From the NCBI RefSeq assembly GCF_002043095.1, contig NZ_MVOC01000035.1:140545-204544 (forward strand): DNA of 64,000 nucleotides, in the 5' to 3' direction. A program made the translations under genes and the position numbers. This document shows, piece after piece, positions 8,336 to 17,037 of the stretch. The notes under the pieces are model-generated. The model saw only the letters and a list, made by a program, of their open reading frames with translations, made no database searches and was not told the origin of the DNA. The first letter of the stretch is position 1; each line of letters begins with the position of its first letter. The stretch comes from Mycobacterium sp. AT1. GTDB taxonomy: Bacteria > Actinomycetota > Actinomycetes > Mycobacteriales > Mycobacteriaceae.

Positions 8336-8350
8336 CTAGAACACGTTCTC
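8336..8350. promoter_or_regulatory. KstR-type operator
   Basis: CTAGAACACGTTCTC contains the inverted repeat AGAAC-AC-GTTCT, matching the TetR-family repressor KstR consensus (TAGAAC-NN-GTTCTA) that controls cholesterol catabolism in mycobacteria. It lies 21 bp upstream of the minus-strand SDR and 98 bp upstream of the divergent plus-strand secreted protein gene. Confidence 0.85.
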
Positions 8351-8447
8351 GTCATGTAACCACACCTGATTTCAAGGTCGCCGGCGTATCGTCGACGGCG
8401 CAGTTGGTTCCCGCATACGACGGGCCCATCGGAGAGAAAGCGTGGCG

Positions 8448-8804
8448 ATGACGAAACCACAGACCTCAACACGACGATTGCTTCTCGCCGGCGGTTTCGC
8501 CGTCGCGATCGCCGCCGCCCCCGCGGTGGCCGCATTCGCCAGCCCGTCGATCGCGCCCTCGTTCGGGGCGTCCTGCCCCAGCGGCGAGACCGAGGACGCC
8601 TTCACCGACATGTGCACCCCGGACCTCGTCCCGAACTCACCCGAGATCGCGCAGTCACCTGGCGGCCTGCCCTCGGTCGACGGGATTCCCTGCACCGGCG
8701 CAAATTCGGGCCAGTGCATCGGCCTGTCCGAGGACGCCCCCCAGTACGTGCCGCCGTCATCGTCGGTCGGGTCGAGCCCGACCATCACGGGGTCCACCAA
8801 CTAG
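8448..8804 (+). CDS. Small secreted protein, paralogue 1 of 3 (Ibp1-like)
   Basis: This is a 118-residue exported protein. The signal peptide (RRLLLAGGFAVAIAAAPAVAAFA) is followed by a mature part with six cysteines in a fixed pattern: SCP, MCTPDLVPNSP, IPCTGANSGQCIGL. It is homologous to the next two genes along its whole length. Similar mycobacterial proteins are sometimes annotated 'intersectin-EH binding protein Ibp1'; I recall that name, but it says little about bacterial function. ATG 8448 aligns exactly with the starts of the paralogues; a GTG at 8442 is the alternative and sits closer to the GGAGAG Shine-Dalgarno. The C-terminus is Ser/Gly rich. Confidence 0.82.
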   Translation: MTKPQTSTRRLLLAGGFAVAIAAAPAVAAFASPSIAPSFGASCPSGETEDAFTDMCTPDLVPNSPEIAQSPGGLPSVDGIPCTGANSGQCIGLSEDAPQYVPPSSSVGSSPTITGSTN

Positions 8805-8881
8805 CTAAGTGTGATGACACGCTTCGGTAGATAACTCGCAGTATGTGAGCAGATTGCTGGCAGCTTCCATACAATCCACGC

Positions 8882-9253
8882 ATGCCGCACTTCGAGTTCT
8901 CTGCACGACGCCTCATCCTTGCCGGCGGATTCGCGCTCGCCGTCGCCGCCGCACCGGCCGTGACCGCGATTGCGGTCCCCTCGGCCCCCGGCACACAGCT
9001 GGCCGAAAACTGCGCCGCGGGAGAGGACACCGACCAGTTCACCGGCTCGTGCGTCCCCTTCATGGTGCCCAATTCACCGGCGCCGGTGTTCACCACGCCC
9101 GCGGGCAACCCGGACATCCCCGAGATCGACGGCGTGCCGTGCACCGGGCGCGACTCGGGTGCGTGCATCGGCCTTGCCGAGGACGCGCCGCAGTACGTGC
9201 CACCCACCTCGTCGGTCGGCTCGGATCCGACGATCACCGGTTCGACCAACTGA
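8882..9253 (+). CDS. Small secreted protein, paralogue 2 of 3 (Ibp1-like)
   Basis: This is a 123-residue exported protein beginning MPHFEFSARRLILAGGFALA, with a signal peptide cleaved in the region of residues 30-35. The mature sequence keeps the family pattern: a cysteine near NCAAGEDTD, SCVPFMVPNSP, IPEIDGVPCTG, and ACIGLAEDAPQYVPP. It shares the C-terminal PQYVPP..SSVGSxPTITGSTN tail with paralogue 1, but its first 20 residues are closer to paralogue 3. This suggests two duplication or recombination events. No Shine-Dalgarno is obvious near the ATG. Confidence 0.82.
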   Translation: MPHFEFSARRLILAGGFALAVAAAPAVTAIAVPSAPGTQLAENCAAGEDTDQFTGSCVPFMVPNSPAPVFTTPAGNPDIPEIDGVPCTGRDSGACIGLAEDAPQYVPPTSSVGSDPTITGSTN

Positions 9254-9380
9254 CGGCGGCCACGCCAGGGAACACGTGGAACTCGTGCAGATTCCCGGCA
9301 GCATCCCTACAATTCCTGCGACGAACCGTCAATATTCTCGGACACCACGAAATGCCCGGGAAACCACAGAAAGCGTGACA

Positions 9381-9740
9381 ATGCCGCACCTTGAATTCTC
9401 TGCTCGACGAATCATCCTTGCCGGCGGATTCGCGCTTGCCTTCGCCGCCGCTCCCGCGGTGGCCGCCTTCGCCGTTCCCGTCGCCGCGAACGCCGCGCCC
9501 GCGGCGTCGTGCCCGGCCGGCGAGGAAGAGGACATGTACACGGGCTCCTGCCTGCCCCACACGGTGCCGAACTCGCCGACGAACAACGGCCTCCCGCCGT
9601 CGCCGATCTCGCAGTCCCCCGGCGGCCTGCCGTCCGTGGACGGCATCCCCTGCACCGGCGAGAACACCGGTCAGTGCATCGGTCTGCAGGACAATGCAGA
9701 CAAATTCGTGCAGCCTCCGACGAGCATCAACGGCCAGTAA
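9381..9740 (+). CDS. Small secreted protein, paralogue 3 of 3 (Ibp1-like)
   Basis: This is a 119-residue exported protein. Its N-terminus (MPHLEFSARRIILAGGFALA) differs from paralogue 2 at two residues out of the first twenty, and the DNA there is also close to identical. The mature part repeats the family cysteine pattern (SCPAGEEEDMYTGSCLPHTVPNSP, PSVDGIPCTGENTGQCIGL). It ends QPPTSINGQ, so it lacks the PTITGSTN tail of the other two. A hairpin terminator follows 12 bp after the stop, closing the tandem array. Confidence 0.82.
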   Translation: MPHLEFSARRIILAGGFALAFAAAPAVAAFAVPVAANAAPAASCPAGEEEDMYTGSCLPHTVPNSPTNNGLPPSPISQSPGGLPSVDGIPCTGENTGQCIGLQDNADKFVQPPTSINGQ

Positions 9741-9751
9741 CACCGATCAGG

Positions 9752-9780
9752 CTCTAGGCGGCTCGTCGAGTCGCCTAGAG
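9752..9780. terminator. Hairpin terminator after the tandem paralogues
   Basis: CTCTAGGCG and CGCCTAGAG form a perfect 9-bp stem, with an inner CTCG-T-CGAG stem inside the 11-nt loop. There is no T-run, as is usual in mycobacteria. It begins 12 nt after the stop at 9740 and ends 8 nt before the next ATG at 9788. It could alternatively shape the 5' leader of the otsA transcript. Confidence 0.6.
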
Positions 9781-9787
9781 TTGGTCC

Positions 9788-9952
9788 ATGGCTGCAAAAC
9801 CTGATCCTGCCGAAATCGGTGACGTCGAGCCCTTGGCCGACAGCACCGCCCGCATGGCGAGGCGTGTCGTCGCCGCGTACGCCACCGACGCCGACGAATG
9901 CCGGGTGTTCTTGTCCATGCTGGGCATCGGACCGGCGAAGCAAGAGGCGTAG
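9788..9952 (+). CDS. 54-residue protein coupled to otsA
   Basis: This short gene encodes [20 protein letters not shown]... and ends [10 protein letters not shown]. It is soluble and helical, with one cysteine, and no domain is recognised. Its TAG stop shares one base with the GTG start of otsA (TAGTG), which is strong evidence that it is translated and coupled to otsA. In M. tuberculosis a short gene (Rv3489) sits in the same place before otsA; equivalence is inferred from position. A stem-loop ends 8 nt before its ATG. Confidence 0.72.
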   Translation: MAAKPDPAEIGDVEPLADSTARMARRVVAAYATDADECRVFLSMLGIGPAKQEA

Positions 9953-11460
9953 TGGACTCAGGAGTAGGCGAATCAGCCGACTCCGGGCACTCTGAGGTCT
10001 TCGAGCTCGACCCGGTTGGCGAGGGCGAGTCCGACTTCGTCGTCGTCGCCAACCGGTTGCCGATCGACATGGAGCGTCGACCCGACGGCTCGACGACGTA
10101 CAAGCGGAGTCCTGGCGGCCTCGTCACGGCGCTGGAACCGCTGCTGCGGAGACGGCGCGGTGCCTGGGTCGGATGGCCCGGTATCACCGACGGCGACGAA
10201 GAGCCCATCTTCGAGGACGACCTCGAGATGCGGCCAGTGGCGCTGTCTGCCGAGGATTTCGCCGACTACTACGAAGGTTTCTCCAACGCCACCCTGTGGC
10301 CGCTGTACCACGACGTCATCGTCAAGCCGATCTACCACCGAGAGTGGTGGGACCGGTACGTCGAGGTGAACCGTCGTTTCGCCGAGGCGACGGCTAGGGC
10401 CGCGGCGCACGGCGCGACGGTGTGGGTTCAGGACTATCAGCTACAGCTGGTGCCGAAGATGCTTCGCATGCTGCGGCCCGACCTGACCATCGGCTTCTTC
10501 CTGCACATCCCGTTCCCACCCGTCGAGCTCTTCATGCAGATGCCTTGGCGCACCGAGATCATCGAGGGCCTGCTCGGCGCCGACTTGGTCGGCTTCCACC
10601 TGCCCGGCGGCGCGCAGAACTTCATGATCCTGGCTCGACGGCTCCTCGGCGCGAACACCTCACGGGCCAACGTCGGCGTGCGGTCACGTTTCGGCGAAAT
10701 CCAGGTCGGCTTCCGCACGGTGAAGGTGGGCGCGTTCCCGATCTCGATCGACTCCGAGGAACTCGACACCAAGGCGCGAAACCGCGGGGCTCGACAGCGC
10801 GCGAAGGAGTTGCGCGCCGATCTGGGCAATCCGCGCAAGATCCTTCTCGGTGTCGACCGACTCGACTACACCAAGGGCATCGACGTTCGGCTGCGGGCGT
10901 TCTCGGAGTTGCTCGACGAGGGCAGGATCGATCCAGACGACACGGTGTTGATTCAATTGGCGACGCCGAGTCGCGAGCGCGTGCAGAGCTACAAGATGAT
11001 GCGCGAGGACATCGAGCGCCAGGTCGGGCACATCAACGGTGAGTACGGCAAGGTCGGGCACCCGATCGTGCACTACCTGCATCAGGCCCTACCGCGCGAC
11101 GAACTGATCGCGTTCTTCGTCGCGGCCGACGTCATGTTGGTGACGCCGTTGCGCGACGGGATGAACCTGGTCGCCAAGGAGTACGTCGCCTGTCGCAGCG
11201 ATCTCGGCGGCGCCTTGGTACTCAGCGAATTCACCGGCGCTGCAGCCGAACTGAGGCAGGCCTACCTCACCAACCCGCACCACATCGACGGTGTCAAGGA
11301 CGCGATCGAGGCGGCGTTGGCGCAAACCCCCGAGGAGGGACGACGCCGGATGCGGGCGCTGCGTCGGCAGGTGCTGGCCCACGACGTCGACCGCTGGGCG
11401 CGCTCATTCCTCGAGGCGCTGGCCGCCACCCAGGACGCGGACACTCCTAGATCGGAGTGA
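9952..11460 (+). CDS. otsA: Trehalose-6-phosphate synthase (OtsA)
   Basis: OtsA transfers glucose from a nucleotide sugar to glucose-6-phosphate, giving trehalose-6-phosphate in the cytosol. The 502-residue protein is a GT20 GT-B glycosyltransferase. Landmarks are [10 protein letters not shown] near the N-terminus, [15 protein letters not shown], the [10 protein letters not shown] loop, [12 protein letters not shown] (nucleotide-sugar site) and [13 protein letters not shown]. The GTG at 9952 is chosen because it overlaps the upstream stop by one base; earlier starts fall inside that gene. The first 35 residues are acidic and variable. It converges on mas4B with a 14-bp overlap of the 3' ends, so the two mRNAs are complementary at their tails. 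No trehalose phosphatase gene is adjacent. Confidence 0.97.
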   Translation: MDSGVGESADSGHSEVFELDPVGEGESDFVVVANRLPIDMERRPDGSTTYKRSPGGLVTALEPLLRRRRGAWVGWPGITDGDEEPIFEDDLEMRPVALSAEDFADYYEGFSNATLWPLYHDVIVKPIYHREWWDRYVEVNRRFAEATARAAAHGATVWVQDYQLQLVPKMLRMLRPDLTIGFFLHIPFPPVELFMQMPWRTEIIEGLLGADLVGFHLPGGAQNFMILARRLLGANTSRANVGVRSRFGEIQVGFRTVKVGAFPISIDSEELDTKARNRGARQRAKELRADLGNPRKILLGVDRLDYTKGIDVRLRAFSELLDEGRIDPDDTVLIQLATPSRERVQSYKMMREDIERQVGHINGEYGKVGHPIVHYLHQALPRDELIAFFVAADVMLVTPLRDGMNLVAKEYVACRSDLGGALVLSEFTGAAAELRQAYLTNPHHIDGVKDAIEAALAQTPEEGRRRMRALRRQVLAHDVDRWARSFLEALAATQDADTPRSE

Positions 11461-11941
11461 TGTTCCTGATCCGCCAGTCTTGGCCCACCTTCTGGTAGTC
11501 GACCTTCAACCGGCTGCCGTCGTAGAGCGGCTGCTTGGTCTTGTCAGTGAGCACGCGGTTCATGTAGACCATCACCGAGCCCGAATCGCGGTGCGCGTCA
11601 AGCATTCCGACACCGACGACGTTGACCTGGCTGATGAGCTGACGCTCACGCGCGGCAGGGATCACGTTCTTGGTGGTGTCGTCCTCGTACTCGCGACGGA
11701 AGTCCGAGGTCAGCAGCCGGTAGGCGTCGGTCCGGCTGCGTTCGATCGTCTGGTAGTCAAAGCCGAGGATGATTGGAATTTGCTGGGCCGCCAACTGCGG
11801 TAACTCGGCCCTGGCTTCCTGCTCACCAACCCGCTCGACACGATTCCAGTACAGAGTGCCCCCAAAACCGGCCAACGCGACGAAGCCGACCGCGAACAAG
11901 ATGCCGACTAGCACCGTCAGCCGGGAACTCAAGCGACCCAT
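11447..11941 (-). CDS. mas4B: Mce4-associated membrane protein Mas4B
   Basis: This is the last gene of the mce4 operon: 164 residues with one N-terminal membrane helix (about 10-32) and a periplasmic alpha+beta domain. That is the usual layout of Mce-associated (Mam/Mas) proteins, which stabilise the Mce importer. Its ATG shares one base with the mas4A stop (TGATG). By position it corresponds to Rv3492c. The 3' end overlaps otsA by 14 bp on the opposite strand. Confidence 0.88.
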   Translation of the reverse strand: MGRLSSRLTVLVGILFAVGFVALAGFGGTLYWNRVERVGEQEARAELPQLAAQQIPIILGFDYQTIERSRTDAYRLLTSDFRREYEDDTTKNVIPAARERQLISQVNVVGVGMLDAHRDSGSVMVYMNRVLTDKTKQPLYDGSRLKVDYQKVGQDWRIRNITPI

Positions 11942-12651
11942 CAGTTGCCCCCGTCGGGATATTTCAGGTCGTAACCCGTCATGCGTCCGTTGTCGTCCTC
12001 GTGCACGATGACCCGCAGCCGGTACGGCTTCGAGGGGGAGTTGACCCCGTCCAGATTGGTGACCGTCACCCGCACCGACACCAGAACCGAGGCGTTGTCC
12101 GCCGTGTCGTCGATCTTCTCCAGCGCCGAGCCGTTGATCACGGCCTCGGAACTGGCGTTCGTGTCGCGGAAGATCGCCTTGAGGTTCTCGACGTTGTTGC
12201 CCTGGCTCATCATGTCCCGCAGTGGACCGCTGATGCCGTTGACGAACCGGTTCACGCTCTCGTCGATGTCGTTCTGGGTGTAGCTGAACATGTTCACCAC
12301 CGTCTGCGACGCGGTGTCGACGAACTTCTGATCCCGCGCTTCCTCGGCCTGCGCGTGACGCTGCTGGTTGAACAGCAGCGCGACCACGCCGGCCATCGCG
12401 GCGACCAGGACGGCCGTGACGCCAAGGGCGAGTCCGGCGACCAGCATGCGGTGCGGTTGCCGCCGGGGCGGCGGCCCAACCGGCTTGACGGGACGCACCT
12501 TGACGGCCGGTGGGGTGTCGACCACGTGCGCCGTTGGCTCCGGAACAGCTCCGGCCGGACCGGCCGCCCTCGACGCGCGGCGCCGGGCGGCGGCCTTCTT
12601 CACCGACTCCGGGGTCTCGGTCGACGATTCGCCGGATGTCGTGTCAGTCAA
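11941..12651 (-). CDS. mas4A: Mce4-associated membrane protein Mas4A
   Basis: This is a 236-residue Mce-associated protein. The cytosolic N-terminal region is Ala/Arg/Pro rich. A single membrane helix (MLVAGLALGVTAVLVAAMAGVVALLF) follows, then a periplasmic domain (SYTQNDIDESVNRFVNGISG...). The family accompanies Mce importers. The TTG at 12651 is preferred: it has a GAGGG Shine-Dalgarno about 10 nt upstream and starts 51 nt after the mce4F stop. An upstream GTG at 12738 would overlap mce4F by 37 nt. It corresponds to Rv3493c by position. Confidence 0.85.
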   Translation of the reverse strand: MTDTTSGESSTETPESVKKAAARRRASRAAGPAGAVPEPTAHVVDTPPAVKVRPVKPVGPPPRRQPHRMLVAGLALGVTAVLVAAMAGVVALLFNQQRHAQAEEARDQKFVDTASQTVVNMFSYTQNDIDESVNRFVNGISGPLRDMMSQGNNVENLKAIFRDTNASSEAVINGSALEKIDDTADNASVLVSVRVTVTNLDGVNSPSKPYRLRVIVHEDDNGRMTGYDLKYPDGGN

Positions 12652-12701
12652 TCCATTTCCCTCGGGTCGCGTCGCTCTCGTCGTTCGGAGCGGTTGTTCA
12701 C

Positions 12702-14417
12702 TTACGCCTGTCGTGGATCCAACATCAGATCCACCCACGTCTCCGCGGAGTTCACCTTGTCCATGCCGTCGGCGTAGACGCCCGTGCCCCCTGCGGGGTC
12801 GACGAAGACGCCGTTCTTCGAATCGTACGTCGCCGTGGTGGGACCACTTGCCTGCGGTGGCACTGCCTCCGACGGGAGGAGCGGCCCCTGACCCGGCGGA
12901 AGCTCGGCCGGCGGGGGTGGCGCGATCGCCGGCGGCGGAACTGCCCCTGGCGGCGTCCTGCCGTACGGCGGGACGATCTGGTCCGGCGGCGCGTAGAACG
13001 GCAGCGGCGGTGGCGGCGGTCCAAGGTCACTTGGCGGCACCGGCAGCGGGAACGGGGCGTTGGGCGCGGGCCCCGGTCCTGGCGGCACGCCAGGCGGCAG
13101 TTGCACGACGGGTGGTCCCGGGTCGTAGTCCGCCCCTGGCGGGATGTTCGGGAACTTGTTGGGGGGCGTGATGTTTCGGCCGTTTTCCACCGGCGTGCCG
13201 TAGGGCACCGGCGGACCGCGCCACGGGTTGTTGCCGATCGGCACGTAGCCGCGCGGATCCCGGCACAGCTGCACCGTCGGCGCGCGCTTGCCGGGGAACT
13301 CCTGGCACGGGTAGTTGCGGGCACCGCGCACCACCGACGGGTCGTTCTGAGCGGTCTTGCAGTACAGGTCAGTCGGCAGCTCGCGCAGCGTGGTGTCCGC
13401 GGGCGACCGGATCATCGCCGGCGGGATGAAACCCGTCGAGCAGGGCGGCGCGTCGCCGAGGTTGACCTTGAAGTCGAGCTTGCCGCCCTCGTCGGCGGGC
13501 AATCCGCCACCGACGGTGAGCAGCGCGGCGAACAGCGCCGGGACGATCACCAGCGCCTGCTCGATCGACTTGCGGTAGATCACGCCGATGCGGCCGGCGT
13601 TCGCCAGGTTGGCGGCGAGCATCGGGAAGTTCGGGCGGATGCCGTCGAAGGTGGTGTTCGCGGCCTGCGCGGCACCGGGTGCGGTCTGCAGTACCGACCG
13701 GACCTGCGGATCGGCCTTCGCAAGCTGAGTGGTGAAACGGGCGAGACCGTCTGCGAGCGACTTGACGTCGTCACCGCTGCGGATCTGCGAGTCGAGGAAC
13801 GGTCCGGCCTGATCGATCAACTGCGAAATCTGGCCGTAGTTGTTGTTGGCCTCGTCGACGAGGAGCCGTGACGACTGGATCATCCTGGCCAGCTCGGGGC
13901 CGGATCCGTTGAACGCCTTGAACGTTTCGCGCAACAGGTCCTGTACGCGCGCGTCGCCGATGCTGCTCACCAACGTGTCTGCTTGCTCAAGCAGTACGGC
14001 GATGTCCTGGCCGACGGCGGTGCGGTCGAGGCCGATGTTGGCGCCGTCGCGAAGCAGCTTCGTCGAGGCGTCCTTCGGCGGCACCAGGTCGACGTACTGC
14101 TCGCCGATGGCGGACACGCTCTTGACGGTCGCGGTCACGTTGTCGGGTACGTCGGTGTCGGTGTTGAGCCGCATCGAGGCGACCACGCCGGTGTCGTCGA
14201 GGCTGACGTTCTCGACGCGGCCGATCGTCACACCGCGGTAGGTGACGTTGGCGTTCTGGTAAAGCCCACCACCGGCTTTGAACTCCGCGGTGATGTGGTA
14301 CGCGCCGATGCCCACCGCGGCGGGCAGGTGGAGATAGAACGCCGAGATGGCGCCAACGCAGACGACGGTGACGATCGAGAAGATCGTCAACTGCAGACGT
14401 GTCAGACGGTCCAGCAT
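12702..14417 (-). CDS. mce4F: Mce4F, substrate-binding/channel subunit of the sterol importer
   Basis: Mce4F is one of six Mce proteins thought to form the periplasmic tube that delivers cholesterol to the YrbE4AB permease. The 571-residue protein has an N-terminal signal-anchor (about 8-30) and an MlaD/MCE domain (about 38-118, with YRGVTIGRVENVSLDD). A long helical region follows (to about 300), then a very Pro-rich C-terminal tail (about 400-560) that may cross the cell wall. It is longer than the other Mce4 proteins, as is usual for Mce F subunits. Its ATG shares one base with the lprN stop. Confidence 0.95.
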   Translation of the reverse strand: MLDRLTRLQLTIFSIVTVVCVGAISAFYLHLPAAVGIGAYHITAEFKAGGGLYQNANVTYRGVTIGRVENVSLDDTGVVASMRLNTDTDVPDNVTATVKSVSAIGEQYVDLVPPKDASTKLLRDGANIGLDRTAVGQDIAVLLEQADTLVSSIGDARVQDLLRETFKAFNGSGPELARMIQSSRLLVDEANNNYGQISQLIDQAGPFLDSQIRSGDDVKSLADGLARFTTQLAKADPQVRSVLQTAPGAAQAANTTFDGIRPNFPMLAANLANAGRIGVIYRKSIEQALVIVPALFAALLTVGGGLPADEGGKLDFKVNLGDAPPCSTGFIPPAMIRSPADTTLRELPTDLYCKTAQNDPSVVRGARNYPCQEFPGKRAPTVQLCRDPRGYVPIGNNPWRGPPVPYGTPVENGRNITPPNKFPNIPPGADYDPGPPVVQLPPGVPPGPGPAPNAPFPLPVPPSDLGPPPPPLPFYAPPDQIVPPYGRTPPGAVPPPAIAPPPPAELPPGQGPLLPSEAVPPQASGPTTATYDSKNGVFVDPAGGTGVYADGMDKVNSAETWVDLMLDPRQA

Positions 14418-15619
14418 CAGGGAGTCCCCCCGTCGTGCTGGGTCGCCGTGCCCGGCGGGATCTTGAACGGGTCGGCGGCTTGTCCGGAGAGGTTCGCCAT
14501 CGCCCCGACGAGGAAGTCCGGCGGGTTGATGATCTCGGACATGTGCTTCATGTTCGGGTCGAGGCCCTTCGAGGTGGTGAACACCGATTCACCCGTCCTG
14601 CGCAGCGTGAGGTCGAACGTCACGAATACGTTCAGGTAGTCGCCACGGACCGCGTTGCGCAGGTACTTGTAGTGGAAGGGAAACGTCGGCAGGATTTCGA
14701 GATCCTTGATGAAGTCGTCGACGTTGTCGTTGAGCGCCTTGATGACCGGATACAAATCCTTGAAGTCGGCGACGAGGTCGACCTTGGTCTCCGACAAGAC
14801 GTGCGACGCCACCCCGGCGAACGTCTGCAGCGCGGCGAACGCGTCGACGATGTTGCTTCGGTTCTCGTTGAGGACCTTGAGCGCCGCGGGCAGCGAGTCG
14901 AGGGCGCGTCCCAGGCTGTCCCTTCCGTTGGCGAGGATGCCCGCGAAGCGGTTCAACCCGTCCATGGCGGCGACGATGTCGTTGGTCTGCTGGTCCAGGG
15001 ACGAGGTGAGCTCCGCAAGTCGCGGGAGCAGGTCGGCGAATTGACCGGAGCGGCCCGCGACGGCGTTGTAGAACTCGTCGGTGATGTCTTGCAGCGCACC
15101 GAGATTGCCCTTGTTGACCACGACGCCCAGCGACGAAAGCACTTCCTCGGTGGTGGGATAGCGGCCAGCGCGGGACAGCGGGATGTTGGAGCCCTCGCGG
15201 AGTTTGCCCTGTCCCGCCTGGTCGACCGGCGTGGCGAGGTCGATGTGCTGGGAGCCGAGCAGCGAAGTTTGAGCCACCTTGGCGGTCGCGTTCTCCGGGA
15301 GGTCGACGCCCCCGTCAAGCGACACCTTGACCGCTGCGTAATACGTGCCGTCGGGACGCTGCACCGCCTCGATTCCCGACACGCTGCCGACCGTCACGTC
15401 GTCGATCATCACCGGCGAGTTCTGCGGCAGCGTCGCCACGTCGGGAAGTTCCACCGTGATGGTGTACGAACCCTTCCCGTGGCCCGCGGTGCCCGGCATG
15501 TCGAGTGAGTTCAGCCCGCCGAAGGCGCAGCCTGCCGACAGGACGGCGGCCGAGCCGATCGCCACGGTGCTGCGCCCGATGCGCAGCGCCTTACGAGGCA
15601 ACGTTCTTTCACTGTTCAC
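14417..15619 (-). CDS. lprN: Mce4E lipoprotein (LprN)
   Basis: LprN is the lipidated E subunit of Mce4. The GTG at 15619 gives 400 residues with a lipoprotein signal ending in LSAGC (cysteine at about residue 27), an MCE domain (about 45-125, SPVMIDDVTVGSVSGIEAV) and the long helical segment typical of Mce proteins. Further-upstream starts would read through mce4D and give a non-membrane, Arg-rich prefix, so they were rejected. Only 2 bp separate it from the mce4D stop. It corresponds to Rv3495c. Confidence 0.94.
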   Translation of the reverse strand: MNSERTLPRKALRIGRSTVAIGSAAVLSAGCAFGGLNSLDMPGTAGHGKGSYTITVELPDVATLPQNSPVMIDDVTVGSVSGIEAVQRPDGTYYAAVKVSLDGGVDLPENATAKVAQTSLLGSQHIDLATPVDQAGQGKLREGSNIPLSRAGRYPTTEEVLSSLGVVVNKGNLGALQDITDEFYNAVAGRSGQFADLLPRLAELTSSLDQQTNDIVAAMDGLNRFAGILANGRDSLGRALDSLPAALKVLNENRSNIVDAFAALQTFAGVASHVLSETKVDLVADFKDLYPVIKALNDNVDDFIKDLEILPTFPFHYKYLRNAVRGDYLNVFVTFDLTLRRTGESVFTTSKGLDPNMKHMSEIINPPDFLVGAMANLSGQAADPFKIPPGTATQHDGGTP

Positions 15620-15621
15620 TG

Positions 15622-17037
15622 TTAACCACCCCCCGCTTCGGCTGGTAACGGCGGACCGGGTGCCGGTCCGGGCAGCGGACCACTGCCGTCGGGCGGGGGT
15701 CCGTACCCCTCGGCCGGGGCACCGACTTGCGACACCTGACCGGGAACCGGCGGTGGCGGTAGGAGCAGGTCGGTCAGCCTGCCGTCGGGTCCGAGCGTCG
15801 GTGGCGTCACGCCGGGAGCGGGTTGCCACTGCAGGTACGGCACCGGCGTCTGGGCCTTCGCCTCGGTTTCCGGTGTGTCGTAGATGATCTGGCCCTTGTA
15901 GGCCGTGATGCTGTTGATCGGGTGGAACAGGATCGGCGGGTAGTTCACCGCGAGACGCTTCAAGACGGGCCCCATCCGCTGACGGCAGATCTCGGCGCGC
16001 TTGTAGTTGTCTGGCGAGGCCCCGACGTCGAACGTGCCACCGCAGATGAACTGCACCGGGTTGGCGAAGTTGGGCAGCGACAGCAGACCGCCGACGGTGC
16101 CCTGGGCCGGGTTGTAGATGTTGTAGAAGTTCGCCAGGCCGTTCGGCGTGATGTGCAGAACCTGTTCGATGTCGTCGCTGTGCTCGGTCAACAGGTTGGT
16201 GAAGTCGGTCAGCTTGCCGATCTGGCCGATCAACGCCTCGTTGTTCTCGTTGAGGAAACCCTTGACGTCGCCAAGCGCCTGGTTCAGCGCGCCGAGTGTC
16301 TGGTCGAGGTCCTTGGAACTGTCGGCCAACACCTGCGACACCGAGGCCACGTGATTGGAGAACTGGACGATCTGTTCGTTGCTGTTGGCCAACGCGTTCA
16401 CCAGCACCTGCAGGTTGCGGACGGTCCCGAACAGGTCGCTGCGGGAGTCACCGAGGCGCCCCGCCGTCTGGGACAGTTCCCGCAGCGCGTTGCGGAAGGA
16501 GTCGCCGTTGCCGTCGAAGGTGTCGGCCGCCTGATTCACGAATGACGCCAGCGGTCCCTGCATGTCGCCCTGTTTGGGTCCGAGCGACGCGCTGAGCTGG
16601 GTGAGCTGGGTCTTGACGTCGTCCCACTCGACGGGAACGCCGGTGCGGTCGAGGCCGATCTGGGCGCCGTCGGCCATCACCGCCCCACCGGTGTAGGCGG
16701 GGGCGAACTGGATGAACCTGGCCGACACCAGGTTCGGCGCGATGATGAGGGCCCGCGCGTCGGCGGGCAGCTTGACGTCGCCGTCGACGATCATCGTGAC
16801 CTTGACGTCGTCGGCGCGTGGCTGGATCGACTTGATCTTGCCGACCGGAACACCGACCACCCGGATGTCGTCACCCGGGTAGAGACCCACCGTGGACGGG
16901 AAGTATGCGACGACCTCGTGGCCCTTGGCCGACGGCCACACCACGTACACGCCGCCGATCAAGGCGGCAACCAACATGGCGACCACGGCGAACCGCAGCC
17001 ACCTGTTGCGCGAACCAGTCGAATTCTCTTGTGTCAT
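15622..17037 (-). CDS. mce4D: Mce4D, Mce-family subunit of the sterol importer
   Basis: This is a 471-residue Mce protein with a membrane anchor (about 14-33), an MCE domain (about 38-118, motif YPGDDIRVVGVPVGKIKSI) and an extended helical region with many Asn, Gln and Asp. The C-terminus is Pro/Gly rich (PLPGPAPGPPLPAEAGGG). Its start overlaps the mce4C stop by 4 bp. It corresponds to Rv3496c by order. Confidence 0.95.
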   Translation of the reverse strand: MTQENSTGSRNRWLRFAVVAMLVAALIGGVYVVWPSAKGHEVVAYFPSTVGLYPGDDIRVVGVPVGKIKSIQPRADDVKVTMIVDGDVKLPADARALIIAPNLVSARFIQFAPAYTGGAVMADGAQIGLDRTGVPVEWDDVKTQLTQLSASLGPKQGDMQGPLASFVNQAADTFDGNGDSFRNALRELSQTAGRLGDSRSDLFGTVRNLQVLVNALANSNEQIVQFSNHVASVSQVLADSSKDLDQTLGALNQALGDVKGFLNENNEALIGQIGKLTDFTNLLTEHSDDIEQVLHITPNGLANFYNIYNPAQGTVGGLLSLPNFANPVQFICGGTFDVGASPDNYKRAEICRQRMGPVLKRLAVNYPPILFHPINSITAYKGQIIYDTPETEAKAQTPVPYLQWQPAPGVTPPTLGPDGRLTDLLLPPPPVPGQVSQVGAPAEGYGPPPDGSGPLPGPAPGPPLPAEAGGG

